Shown piece after piece: positions 38,511 through 47,533 of a stretch of DNA of 51,587 nucleotides; the stretch's first letter is position 1; each line of letters begins with the position of its first letter. Position numbers and translations under genes: made by a program. The notes below the pieces were generated by a model, which made no database searches, was not told where the DNA came from, and saw nothing but the letters and a program-made list of their open reading frames with translations. This DNA is from Streptomyces sp. MUM 203J (GTDB lineage: Bacteria; Actinomycetota; Actinomycetes; Streptomycetales; Streptomycetaceae): positions 1 through 51,587 of the forward strand of contig NZ_JADWYO010000043.1 in NCBI RefSeq assembly GCF_022414595.1, read 5' to 3'.

Positions 38511-40315
38511 CGCGGTCCGACGAAGGGGTGCCCCGGGCGGACAGAGCGGCGGCGGGCCCGGAGCACCTCACCACGCGGGGCTCGGTCGCCGCCCTGTACC
38601 GGCTCACCGCCGGGCATCGCCCGTCGATCGTCCTCGCCACGGTGCTCACGCTCGTGGCTTCCGCGCTGGGACTCGCCCAGCCGCTGCTCGCCGGGGAGGT
38701 CGTCGATCTGGGCGGCCGGCCGGAAGGTGAGCGGGGGGCGTTCTGGCTGATGCTGCTGGGGCTCGGCGTGCTGTTCGCCGCGGAGGCGGTCACGGGCGCG
38801 TTCGGCAGGTTCCTGCTGGAACGTACGGGTGAGGGGGTGGTCCGGGAGCTGCGCCACGGACTGGTGCAGCGGTTCCTGCGACTGGAGATGCGGGAGTACC
38901 ACCGGCACCGCGGTGGCGATCTGGTCTCCCGGGTGACCTCGGACACGACGCTGCTGCGGGAGGTGGTGTCCCAGGCGCTCGTCGACCTGGCGACCGGGAC
39001 CCTGGTGGCGGCGGGGGCGCTCGCGCTCATGGCGTGGCTCGATCCGCTGCTGCTGGCCGTCGTCGCGGTGACCGTGCTCGCGGCGGCCGGCGTGGTGGCG
39101 GTGCCCATGCGGGGGATCCGGGCGGCTTCGGTGCGGATGCAGGGATCCGTCGGGGCGGTGGCCGCCGAGCTGGAGCGGGCACTCGGTGCGATCCCTCTGG
39201 TGCGGGTGCACAGGGCCGAGGACCGCGAGGCCGCGCGCATCGGGGAGCGGGTCGACGGCGCCTACGGGGCGGGGGTGCGCATCGCCCGGCTGTCGGCCGT
39301 GATGGGCCCGGCCGTGGAGCTGGCCGTGCAGGGCTCGCTCCTGCTCGTGCTGGTGATCGGCGGGCTCCGGGTGGGCGGCAGTGGGCAGTCGCTGGGTGAC
39401 CTGGTCGCGTTCCTGCTGTACGCCTCCTATCTGGTGCTGCCGCTGTCCTCGGTGTTCCACGCGGTCGGGCTGATCCAGCGGGGGGTGGGCGCCCATGAGC
39501 GGGTGCGGCAGGCCCTGTGCCTCCCGGCGGAGCGGCCGGAGCCGTGTCCGGCCCCGGTCCCCGGGCCGGGGGGTGCGCCCGTGCTGGCGCTGCGCGAGGT
39601 GCACTTCGGCTACACGTCCGGACAACCCGCCCTGCGCGGGGTGTCCTTCACGGTGCCGCGGCGCGGGCAGATCGCGCTGGTGGGGCCATCGGGGGCGGGA
39701 AAGACCACTCTGTTCTCGCTGATCGCCCGCTTCTACGAGCCCGACGCCGGGACGCTGCTGTTCGACGGGCGGCCCGCGGCCGGGCTCGGCCTCGCCGCGT
39801 GCCGCGCGCGGATCGCCCTCGTGGACCAGAGCCCGCAGGTCTTCCACGGCACCCTGCGGGACAACCTGGTGTACGCCGCGCCGCACGCCACGGAGGCCGA
39901 GATCGCGCGGGCCGTCCGGCTGGCCCGGCTCGACGGAGTCGTACGACGGCTGCCGGGCGGCCTGGACGGGGAGGTGGGCGAGCGCGGGGGGACCCTGTCG
40001 GGGGGTGAGCGCCAGCGGGTGGCGCTGGCCCGCGCCCTGCTCGCCGGACCGGCGCTGCTGCTGCTCGACGAGCCGACGTCCCACCTGGACGCGGTCAACG
40101 AGGCCGCGCTGGCCGGGGTGCTGCGGGACGTCTCCGGAGAGTGCGCGGTCCTGGTGATCGCGCATCGGCTGTCGACCGTGCAGCACGCGGACCGGATCAT
40201 CGTCCTGGAGGAGGGCAGGGTCACCGCGACAGGGCGGCACGAGAGCCTGCTGGCCGGCTCTCCCACGTACCGGGCGCTCGCGGAGGGGCAGATGCTGCGG
40301 ACCGCGGGCCGCTGA
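38507..40315 (+). CDS. Lasso peptide ABC exporter (D protein)
   Basis: A 602-residue exporter with six membrane helices (about residues 40-330) fused to an ATPase domain. It would secrete the mature lasso peptide and possibly confer immunity. Motifs are complete: Walker A GPSGAGKTT (near residue 394), signature TLSGGERQRVALARAL, Walker B LLLLDEPTSHLD and H-loop VIAHRLST. The GTG start at 38507 is chosen because it overlaps the B2 stop (GTGA); the longer open frame upstream only antisense/out-of-frame reads the B2 gene. With all motifs intact it should work as a homodimer, unlike the siderophore exporter in this window. Confidence 0.92.
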   Translation: MTRSDEGVPRADRAAAGPEHLTTRGSVAALYRLTAGHRPSIVLATVLTLVASALGLAQPLLAGEVVDLGGRPEGERGAFWLMLLGLGVLFAAEAVTGAFGRFLLERTGEGVVRELRHGLVQRFLRLEMREYHRHRGGDLVSRVTSDTTLLREVVSQALVDLATGTLVAAGALALMAWLDPLLLAVVAVTVLAAAGVVAVPMRGIRAASVRMQGSVGAVAAELERALGAIPLVRVHRAEDREAARIGERVDGAYGAGVRIARLSAVMGPAVELAVQGSLLLVLVIGGLRVGGSGQSLGDLVAFLLYASYLVLPLSSVFHAVGLIQRGVGAHERVRQALCLPAERPEPCPAPVPGPGGAPVLALREVHFGYTSGQPALRGVSFTVPRRGQIALVGPSGAGKTTLFSLIARFYEPDAGTLLFDGRPAAGLGLAACRARIALVDQSPQVFHGTLRDNLVYAAPHATEAEIARAVRLARLDGVVRRLPGGLDGEVGERGGTLSGGERQRVALARALLAGPALLLLDEPTSHLDAVNEAALAGVLRDVSGECAVLVIAHRLSTVQHADRIIVLEEGRVTATGRHESLLAGSPTYRALAEGQMLRTAGR

Positions 40316-40400
40316 CGGAGGGCAGCCGGAGCCGGTCGGCGTTACTTTTGCAGTGCGGGCGTGGTCACCACCCGCGGTGCTCCGGAAAGGGCCAGGACCC

Positions 40401-42638
40401 ATGCGTGTGATCGCCTACTTCATGCATGAGGGGGAAGCCGCCGAGGCGCTGCGGATGCTCAGCAACGTCTCGGCCACCGGCAGTTTCGTCGTCGGTGACA
40501 TCGACGAGAGCGAGCTGCCCCGGCTGGCCGCCGCCGGGCTGACGGTCGACCGGCTCGACGCGGACGCCCCGGTCGAGACCCCCGCCGTCGCCCGCGCGGA
40601 CCGGGGCCTGGTCCCGGAGGGGGCGGCGGTCGGCATCGCGGAGGGCGTGCGGGGCGAGCCGCTGCCCAGGGAGCCGGACGCGCCCGCGCAGTGGGTGCTG
40701 CGGCTGGGTCAGCCGCTGCTGGAGGAGCACCGTCTGGAGATCACCGCCCGGGGCATGGTGCTGCACCGTGCCGTCCCCACGCACGCGTATCTGGCGACGG
40801 CCACGCCGGAGCAGGCGGAGGACGTGCTCAATCTGCCGTTCGTGCGGTCCGTGGAGCGGTACGGCCCCGAGCTGGCGGCGCCGGTCCGGCTCGCGGGCGC
40901 GGAGGAGGCGGTTCCGGGAGCCCCGGTCACCCGGACCTGGGACCTGGTGCTGGACGACGCGGCGGCGCGGCCCGGGGTCCGGGAGTGGCTGGACCGGCAC
41001 GCGGAGGAGCGGGACGCACTGACCGTCGAGGCGGAGGGCGGGCGTCGGCTCCGGGTGCGGCTCGCCGCCGGTTCCCGGCTGGAGACGGCGATCCCGCAGC
41101 TGCCCGGTGTGATGGGGATGACCGAGTACGTGCCGCCGCAGTTGTTCAACGACGTCGCACGGGTCCTGCTGGGCGTGGCGTCGCCGGGCGGTTCCGGTGC
41201 CGGGCTGCCGTTCACCGGCCGGGACCAGATCGTGGCCGTGGCGGACACCGGACTGGACGCCACGCACCCGGACTTCGCCGGCCGGATCGTCGACACGGTC
41301 GCCCTGGGCCGCCCCGGCGACCCCTCCGACCGGCACGGGCACGGCACACATGTGGCGGGCTCCGTGCTGGGTGACGGCTCCGCGTCCCAGGGCGCGGTCC
41401 GGGGGGTGGCGCCCGAGGCGCGGCTGTACTTCCAGTCGGTGATGGACGCAGGCGGCGGGCTCGGCGGTCTGCCGCTGTCCCTGGAGGACCTGTTCGAGCC
41501 CGCCTACCAGGCCGGGGCGCGGATCCACAACAACAGCTGGGGTGCGCCGACCGAGGCCGCGTACACGGCGAACTCCGACGACGTGGACGCGTTCGTGCGG
41601 AGCAGGCCCGACATGCTGGTCGTCATCGCCGCGGGCAACAACGGCACGGCGGCGGTGAGGCTGCACTCGGACAGAGGGTTCGTCGACTGGCTGTCGCTGG
41701 GTTCCCCGGCGTCGAGCAAGAACGCGCTGACCGTCGGCGCGGCCCGGACGAGCCGCACGGACGGGCCGACCGCCGGACTGACCTGGGGGCAGTGGCACTC
41801 GGGGGTGCCTTTCCCGGACAGTCCGATCGCGGACGAGCCGGTGTGCGGGGACCCCGAGGCGCTGGCCGCGTTCAGCAGCCGGGGCCCGTGCGACGACTGG
41901 CGGGTGAAGCCCGACGTGGTGGCGCCAGGCACGGACATCCTGTCGACGCGGGCGTCGACCGCGCCGGAGCACAGTTTCTGGGGGCTGCATCCGAACAGCC
42001 GGTACGCCTTCATGGGCGGCACCAGCATGGCGACGCCGCTGGTCGCGGGCTGTGCGGCGCTGGTGCGGGAGTTCTACGTACGGGAACGGCGGACCCGGCC
42101 CAGTGCGGCGCTGCTCAAGGCGACCCTGATCAACGGGGCCAGGACGCTCACCGCGGCGGACTCGGCGGCCAGGGACCCCCACTTCCACCAGGGGTTCGGG
42201 GCGGTGCACCTGCCGTCGAGTCTGCCGCACCCGGGGCGGCCGGAGCTGTCCCTGGAGTTCGTGGACACGTGGGAGACACCGGAACGGCAGTTCCAGCGGA
42301 CCGGGGAGCGGGTGCTGTTCTCCGTGGAGGCGGCCGCGGGCACACCGCTGCGGGTGTGCCTGGCGTACACGGATCTGCCCGGCCGGTCCCTGCAGAACGA
42401 CCTGAGTCTGCTGATGGAGACCCCGGACGGCACGAAGCTCGCGGGGAACGGCGGCCTGCCGAACCGGCTGCTGCGCACGGACAGCACCAACAACGTGGAG
42501 GCCGTTCGGATCCCGGACCCGGCGCCCGGCAGATACCTGCTCCAGGTCTTCGCCCGCAGCCTGCTGAAGGGCCCCCAGGACTACGCCCTGGTCGTGACGG
42601 GTGACCTGACGACGCCGATCCGCCGGGTCCTCGGCTGA
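40401..42638 (+). CDS. S8 (subtilisin-family) serine protease next to the lasso operon
   Basis: A 745-residue subtilase. The catalytic triad is D282 (VAVADTGLDATHPDF), H314 (HGHGTHVAGS) and S542 (GGTSMATPLVAG), with the oxyanion Asn in VIAAGNNGT. About 250 N-terminal residues form a pro- or accessory domain. The last 120 residues form a beta-sandwich like that of KP-43-type proteases (LEFVDTWETPERQFQRTGERVLFSVEA, then ALVVTGDL). No signal peptide is visible from the chosen ATG. The gene starts 85 bases after the lasso transporter in the same direction, so it may belong to the cluster; subtilases are not part of the standard lasso set. Leader degradation, a self-protection role or simple adjacency are all possible. 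Confidence 0.9.
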   Translation: MRVIAYFMHEGEAAEALRMLSNVSATGSFVVGDIDESELPRLAAAGLTVDRLDADAPVETPAVARADRGLVPEGAAVGIAEGVRGEPLPREPDAPAQWVLRLGQPLLEEHRLEITARGMVLHRAVPTHAYLATATPEQAEDVLNLPFVRSVERYGPELAAPVRLAGAEEAVPGAPVTRTWDLVLDDAAARPGVREWLDRHAEERDALTVEAEGGRRLRVRLAAGSRLETAIPQLPGVMGMTEYVPPQLFNDVARVLLGVASPGGSGAGLPFTGRDQIVAVADTGLDATHPDFAGRIVDTVALGRPGDPSDRHGHGTHVAGSVLGDGSASQGAVRGVAPEARLYFQSVMDAGGGLGGLPLSLEDLFEPAYQAGARIHNNSWGAPTEAAYTANSDDVDAFVRSRPDMLVVIAAGNNGTAAVRLHSDRGFVDWLSLGSPASSKNALTVGAARTSRTDGPTAGLTWGQWHSGVPFPDSPIADEPVCGDPEALAAFSSRGPCDDWRVKPDVVAPGTDILSTRASTAPEHSFWGLHPNSRYAFMGGTSMATPLVAGCAALVREFYVRERRTRPSAALLKATLINGARTLTAADSAARDPHFHQGFGAVHLPSSLPHPGRPELSLEFVDTWETPERQFQRTGERVLFSVEAAAGTPLRVCLAYTDLPGRSLQNDLSLLMETPDGTKLAGNGGLPNRLLRTDSTNNVEAVRIPDPAPGRYLLQVFARSLLKGPQDYALVVTGDLTTPIRRVLG

Positions 42639-42918
42639 TCGCCCGAGGGTGTGCGTCCATGTGCCGTCGCCGACCGGCTGGTCAGCCTGTCGCGCGGCAG
42701 GCAGCGGTCCCCGCGCAGGCCGCGCCGGTCCCGCGCCCTGGCGGCAGACTCACGCCCGCGGACCGGGTGACGGAACGCCCGCCGCGCCCGAGGCGGTCAC
42801 CGTGCGGGCCGCTTCCTGTCGCGGCGCGCCCGTGCCCCGAGAGCCGGTCGCGGTGTCAGGGGCGTCCGCCTGCTCGCCCTCTCCCCCGGGCGCCGGTCCC
42901 GTTGCCGCCGGGACCGGG

Positions 42919-43239
42919 TCAGCCCCAGGGGCAGCGGGGCAGGCCCGGGAACGGGTCCTCGTCCGTCCACACGTGGTTGGCCGGGATGGCGCCCCGTGCC
43001 TCGATCGACGGCAGCTGGACCGTCTCGTCGCCCTGGGTGTAGTACCAGACGTTGTTGCCGCCCGGGTGGGGTTCCCCCATGGTCCAGCAGGTGAACCAGC
43101 TGGTCGTGGTGTGGAGCAGCCCGGTCACCGGGGCCGTGTACGAGGGGCGTCCGTACAGTTTGCCGGGACTGTTCTCGCAGTACAGGTCCTTGGTGTAGGT
43201 GTTGCCTGTGTGGTCGGCCAGGTGCGTCGGGCCGCTCAC
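42919..43239 (-). CDS. Small hypothetical protein
   Basis: A 106-residue protein from a GTG start, not assigned to a family. It is polar, aromatic-rich and has three cysteines (LYCENSPG, WFTCWTMG, GLPRCPWG). The segment VWYYTQGD and the overall pattern resemble small secreted actinobacterial proteins, yet no signal peptide is present and no alternative upstream start exists in frame. The gene may have lost its export signal, or the frame may be wrong. It stands alone, converging with the protease gene and sharing direction with the thioesterase gene. Confidence 0.5.
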   Translation of the reverse strand: MSGPTHLADHTGNTYTKDLYCENSPGKLYGRPSYTAPVTGLLHTTTSWFTCWTMGEPHPGGNNVWYYTQGDETVQLPSIEARGAIPANHVWTDEDPFPGLPRCPWG

Positions 43240-43319
43240 CGCGGCCGCTTCCCAGGGTCTACAAGGGGGCCTGACATCCCGCTGACACGCGTCCGGACCG
43301 CTGACCCGGGTCCGGCGGA

Positions 43320-43793
43320 TCAGGCCCGGACCACGGGGCCGCCGGACGCTCGTCGGCCCTCCTCACCCTGCTCGCTCTTCTCGGCCGCGAGCACGATCTG
43401 GGTCTGGGTGGTCTGGCCGACGAGCCGGTCCCGGTCGTCCCGCAGGTCCGTCTGGACCACGACGAGGGTTCCGCCGGCATGCAGCGGACGGGCCGTGGCG
43501 TGGACGCGGCCGGAGGCGGCACGCAGGAAGTTGGTCTTGGACTCGACCGTCGACGTCCCGGCCCCGGCAGGGAGGTTGAGGAAGGCACACACGGCGCCGA
43601 CCGAGTCGGCCAGCGTCATCAGCGCCCCGCCGTGCAGGACGCCGCCGACGGTGCACGCCTCGGGCGACCAGGCCAGGCTGCCCACGGCCCGCTCGGGCGT
43701 GGCCTCGTGCAGCTCGATGCCCAGCCGCGCCGCGAAGGGCATGGCGGCGAGGAGGTCGGCGGGGCGGGGGGCGGCCGTCTCGGATGAGGACAT
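43320..43793 (-). CDS. PaaI-type hotdog thioesterase
   Basis: A 157-residue acyl-CoA thioesterase of the PaaI/hotdog family. The family motif is clear in CTVGGVLHGGALMTLADSVGAV, followed by STVESKTNFLRAASGRVHATARPLHAG and a final strand VGQTTQTQIVLA. It hydrolyses acyl- or aryl-CoA thioesters in the cytoplasm; the substrate is unknown. The ATG (MSSSETAAPRP) has AAAGGA eight to nine bases upstream. An open extension further upstream lacks the fold. It lies downstream of the arginine-fermentation operon on the same strand, with a 153-base gap, and is probably separate. Confidence 0.87.
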   Translation of the reverse strand: MSSSETAAPRPADLLAAMPFAARLGIELHEATPERAVGSLAWSPEACTVGGVLHGGALMTLADSVGAVCAFLNLPAGAGTSTVESKTNFLRAASGRVHATARPLHAGGTLVVVQTDLRDDRDRLVGQTTQTQIVLAAEKSEQGEEGRRASGGPVVRA

Positions 43794-43946
43794 GGGGTGC
43801 CGTCCTTTCAGGTGCGGATCCGGATCTCTCGTGCGCTCGGTGGCGATCCTGCGCCACACCGGCCCGCGTTGTCGCGCCCGGGCGCCGGATCGGCCGGTTC
43901 GAGGGACGAGTTCACGCCGTGCCGCCGGGGGAGCCGCCCCGGCCGG

Positions 43947-45509
43947 TCAGTCCACCGCCGCTCCGGCCAGCAGCAGGCCGCCGACCGCGAGGAGCAGCAT
44001 GGCCATCAGGGGGGCGACGAAGCGCAGATAGCGGTCGTAGCGCACCTCGGCGAGCGCGAGTCCGCCCATGACGACGGCGGACGTGGGGGTGATCAGGTTC
44101 ACCCAGCCTGAGGCGGACTGGTAGGCGGTGACGACCACGTCCCGGCCGACCCCGGCGAAGTCGGCGAGGGGGGCCAGGATCGGCATGGCCAGGGCGGCGT
44201 GACCGGAGGACGAGGGCACGAGGAACGCGAGCGGGATGTTGACCAGGAACATCAGGATCGCGAAGAGTCCGGACGAGGTTCCGGACACGGCGCGGTGCAG
44301 GACGTCCAGGACGGTGTCGGTGACCGCCGCGTTGTTCATGAGGACCGTGACCCCGCGTGCCAGCATCACGATCAGCGCCGCTCCGGCGAAATCGCCTGCC
44401 CCGGCGGTGACGGCACTCGCCGTGCCCTTCTCTCCCAGTCCGCCGACGAGGCCGACGACGACGGCGGCGACGAGGAACAGCGCCGCGAGTTCGGGGAAGT
44501 ACCAGCCGAGTGTGGGCAGGAAGGTGACGCCCAGATCGGACCACGGCACCACCGCGAAGATCATGAAGAGGAAGGTGCTCGCGAAGAGGCCCAGGACGGT
44601 CCTCAGCCGGGCGGAGAGCACCGCGGCCGGCTCGCCGTCCCGGCCCGTGCCCGCCCCCGTGTCGGCGTCCGCGGGCGACCGGTCCCCGTCGGTGGCGGGC
44701 ACCAGGGACCGGGACGGGTCGGCGTGGACGCGCCTGGCGTACCGGACGACATAGGCGGCGGTGAGGGTGGTGAGAACCGCCCACATCGCGAGCCGGAGCA
44801 GGATGCCGTCGCCGGTACCGATGCCCGCGCTGTCGGAGGCCACGCCGGTGGCGAACGGGTTGACGGTGGAGGCGAGGGTGCCGACTCCGGCGCCCACCAT
44901 GACGACGGCGACGGCCACCATCCGGTCGTACCCGAGTTTGAGCATGAGCGGGACGGTCAGCGCGTAGAAGCCCAGGGTCTCCTCGGCCATGCCGTAGGTG
45001 GTGCCGCCGAGGGAGAAGACCGTCAGCAGGACCACGAGCAGAAGCGTGCGGTGGTGCCGCAGGCGATGGGCGAGGCGGGCCACGCCGAGGCCGAGGGCTC
45101 CGGTGCGCAGCGTCACGGTGACGAAGGCGCCGACCATCAGGATGAAGAGGAACACTCCGGCCGCGCCCGCGAAGCTCCCGTCGGCGCCGGGCGCGGTGAG
45201 GCCGCTGCCCGGGTCGGTGACGCCGTACAGCCCGTTGACCGGTGCGAGGAACAGGTCCTTCAGCCGGTCCCAGAAACCTGACGGGGCCTCCACGGGGTGG
45301 TAGGTGCCCGGGACCGGGCTGCCGTCCCGGGTGTCGTAACGGCCGGCGGGTATCACGAAGGTGAGTGCCCACACGGCGAGGGTGACGGCGATCAGCACCG
45401 TGAACGCGGACGGAAAGCCGCGGTGCCGCCGTCCGCCGGGACGGCGTTGCGCGTCCGGGCCGGTTCCGGTGGGGCCGGCCGCGGGGGACGTGTTCTCGCT
45501 GATCGTCAT
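43947..45509 (-). CDS. YfcC-family transporter, probable arginine/ornithine exchanger of the ADI operon
   Basis: A 520-residue membrane protein with about twelve helices, of the YfcC/C4-dicarboxylate-like family. Signature stretches include FVIPAGRYDTRDGSPVPGTYHPVE at the N-terminus, GGTTYGMAEETLGFYALTVPLML, VGTLASTVNPFATGVASDSAGI and LAFLVPSSSGHAALAMPILAPLADF. The start overlaps the carbamate-kinase stop (45506-45509), tying it to the arginine deiminase pathway. Some arginine deiminase operons use a YfcC-type protein instead of classical ArcD to bring in arginine and expel ornithine; here that role is inferred from context. Confidence 0.85.
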   Translation of the reverse strand: MTISENTSPAAGPTGTGPDAQRRPGGRRHRGFPSAFTVLIAVTLAVWALTFVIPAGRYDTRDGSPVPGTYHPVEAPSGFWDRLKDLFLAPVNGLYGVTDPGSGLTAPGADGSFAGAAGVFLFILMVGAFVTVTLRTGALGLGVARLAHRLRHHRTLLLVVLLTVFSLGGTTYGMAEETLGFYALTVPLMLKLGYDRMVAVAVVMVGAGVGTLASTVNPFATGVASDSAGIGTGDGILLRLAMWAVLTTLTAAYVVRYARRVHADPSRSLVPATDGDRSPADADTGAGTGRDGEPAAVLSARLRTVLGLFASTFLFMIFAVVPWSDLGVTFLPTLGWYFPELAALFLVAAVVVGLVGGLGEKGTASAVTAGAGDFAGAALIVMLARGVTVLMNNAAVTDTVLDVLHRAVSGTSSGLFAILMFLVNIPLAFLVPSSSGHAALAMPILAPLADFAGVGRDVVVTAYQSASGWVNLITPTSAVVMGGLALAEVRYDRYLRFVAPLMAMLLLAVGGLLLAGAAVD

Positions 45510-46459
45510 CTCGTCTCCCGACGGACGTGCGGGCGGCGTCCCGGGAGGCGGCCGCCGGGGGTGACGACGGTGCCGGTGGCGCCGTCGAGGAGGGCCTGTG
45601 CGTCGCCGAGGGCGCCGATGGCCGCGAGTCCGCCGGTCCGTTCCACGAACCGGCACGCCGCGTCGACCTTGGGGCCCATCGATCCGGCAGCGAACCGCTG
45701 GGACCGGAGGCGGGCGGCCGTGGTGAGGCCGATGGGTGCCGCTTCGGGGGTGCCGTGGCCGCGTTCGACGTGGGTCACGTCGGTGAGCAGGAGGAGCGCG
45801 TCGGCGTCCAGCGCCTCGGCGAGCAGGGCCGCGGTGAGGTCCTTGTCCACGACGGCTTCCACGCCGCTGAGCCGCCCCTGCGCATCGCGGACGACGGGCA
45901 CTCCCCCGCCTCCTGCGCACACGGCCACGGCGCCGGAGTCCAGCAGCAGGCGTATCAGCCGCGTCTCCACGACGCACAGCGGGCGGGGCGAGGGCACGAC
46001 ACGCCGCCAGTGAGGGCCGTCCCGGCGGACCGTCCAGCCGTGCGCGGCGGCCAGCCGCTCGGCTTCCGCCCGTTCGTGGACGGGCCCGACGAACTTCTGC
46101 GGGTCGTCGAAGGCGGGGTCGTCGGCGGCGACCAGGGTCTGGTTGAGCAGGGCGCAGATCTGCCGGCCGGGCAGGGCGTTCTGGAGGGACTGCAGCAGCC
46201 AGTACCCGATCATGCCCTGTGTCTCGGCTCCGAGGACGTCGAAGGGATACGGCCTGCTCAGTGCGTGGTCGGCCGCGCTCTCCAGGGCCAGTACACCGAC
46301 CTGAGGGCCGTTCCCGTGGGTGATGACGAGCTCGTGGTGGTGAGCCAGGGGGGCCAGGGCGGCGACGGCCGTACGGAGATTGGCGAGCTGGACCGAGGCG
46401 TCCGGACGTTCCTTGCGCCGGAGCAGGGCGTTGCCGCCCAGAGCGACGACGACACGCAT
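45506..46459 (-). CDS. arcC: Carbamate kinase
   Basis: A 317-residue carbamate kinase. It converts carbamoyl phosphate plus ADP to ATP, CO2 and ammonia, the ATP-yielding step of arginine fermentation. Family motifs are MRVVVALGGNALLRRKE at the N-terminus, VITHGNGPQVG (near residue 50), CAGGGGVPVV, VVDKDLTAALLA and the C-terminal DAQALLDGATGTVVTP. The length agrees with the family (about 310). It lies 44 bases after arcB and overlaps the transporter gene, within a continuous minus-strand operon. Confidence 0.96.
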   Translation of the reverse strand: MRVVVALGGNALLRRKERPDASVQLANLRTAVAALAPLAHHHELVITHGNGPQVGVLALESAADHALSRPYPFDVLGAETQGMIGYWLLQSLQNALPGRQICALLNQTLVAADDPAFDDPQKFVGPVHERAEAERLAAAHGWTVRRDGPHWRRVVPSPRPLCVVETRLIRLLLDSGAVAVCAGGGGVPVVRDAQGRLSGVEAVVDKDLTAALLAEALDADALLLLTDVTHVERGHGTPEAAPIGLTTAARLRSQRFAAGSMGPKVDAACRFVERTGGLAAIGALGDAQALLDGATGTVVTPGGRLPGRRPHVRRETR

Positions 46460-46503
46460 GGGGTGTTCTCCAACGTGCGAGGGGGACGGGGTGTGCGGGA
46501 GGG

Positions 46504-47505
46504 TCAGTCGGCGAGGGTGGCGACGAGGATCGCCCTGATGGTGTGGAGCCGGTTCTCCGCCTGGTCGAACACGATGGAGCGGGACGACTCGAACACCTCG
46601 TCGGTGACCTCCATGGCGGTCATGCCGGTGCGGGCGGCGATCCGCGCGCCGACGGTGGTGTCGCTGTCGTGGAACGCCGGCAGGCAGTGCATGAACTTGA
46701 CGCGGGGGTTCCCGGTGGCGCGCAGGACGTCCATGGTCACCTGGTACGGCTTCAGGAGCGCGATCCGCTCGTCCCAGAGTTCGGCGGGTTCACCCATGGA
46801 CAGCCAGACGTCGGTGTAGACGAAGTCGGCCCCGGCGACACCTTCGGTCAGGTCGTCGGTGAGGGTGATGCGGGCTCCCGAGGAGGAGGCGGCGCGGCGG
46901 GCCTCCGCCACCGTGTCCGGGGCACTGTGCAGACTGCGGGGCCCGGCCATCCGTACGTCCATGCCGAGCATCGCGGCGGTGACGAGCAGGGAGTTGGCGA
47001 CGTTGTTCCTGGCATCGCCCAGGTACGCGAACGACACCTGGCTGAGCGGCTTGTCGGTGTGCTCCCACATGGTGAGCACGTCCGCGAGCGACTGGGTGGG
47101 GTGCCACTGGTCGGTCAGGCCGTTCCACACCGGCACGCCGGCGTGGCGGGCGAGTTCCTCGACCAGTTCCTGGTCGCTGCCCCGGTATTCGATGCCGTCG
47201 TAGTAGCGGCCCAGGACCCGGGCGGTGTCCTTGACGGACTCCTTGTGGCCGAGCTGTGAACCGGCGGGGTCCAGGTAGGTGACGTGGGCGCCCTCCTGGT
47301 GGGCGGCGACCTCGAAGGCGCAGCGCGTACGGGTCGAGGTCTTCTCGAAGATGACCGCGATGTTCTTGCCGGAGAGCCGAGGCCGACCGGTGCCCGCCCT
47401 GCGGGCGGCCTTGAGTTCGGCGGCGAGGTCGAGGAGGTGGTGGAACTCGGCCGGAGTGAGGTCGAGTTCCTTGAGGAAGGGGCGGTGGCTGAGAATGCCG
47501 GGCAC
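46504..47505 (-). CDS. arcB: Catabolic ornithine carbamoyltransferase
   Basis: A 333-residue ornithine carbamoyltransferase. The carbamoyl-phosphate motif is KTSTRTRCAFE, with the HPTQ motif in WHPTQSLADVLTM, the ornithine motif in FVYTDVWLSMGEP, and the catalytic FMHCLPAFHD. In this operon it would run catabolically, splitting citrulline with phosphate into ornithine and carbamoyl phosphate. It lies 28 bases downstream of arcA and 44 bases upstream of arcC. Catabolic use is inferred from its neighbours, not from residues. Confidence 0.96.
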   Translation of the reverse strand: MPGILSHRPFLKELDLTPAEFHHLLDLAAELKAARRAGTGRPRLSGKNIAVIFEKTSTRTRCAFEVAAHQEGAHVTYLDPAGSQLGHKESVKDTARVLGRYYDGIEYRGSDQELVEELARHAGVPVWNGLTDQWHPTQSLADVLTMWEHTDKPLSQVSFAYLGDARNNVANSLLVTAAMLGMDVRMAGPRSLHSAPDTVAEARRAASSSGARITLTDDLTEGVAGADFVYTDVWLSMGEPAELWDERIALLKPYQVTMDVLRATGNPRVKFMHCLPAFHDSDTTVGARIAARTGMTAMEVTDEVFESSRSIVFDQAENRLHTIRAILVATLAD

Positions 47506-47533
47506 GGTGTGCTCCTCGGGGGTCGGGCGGTGG

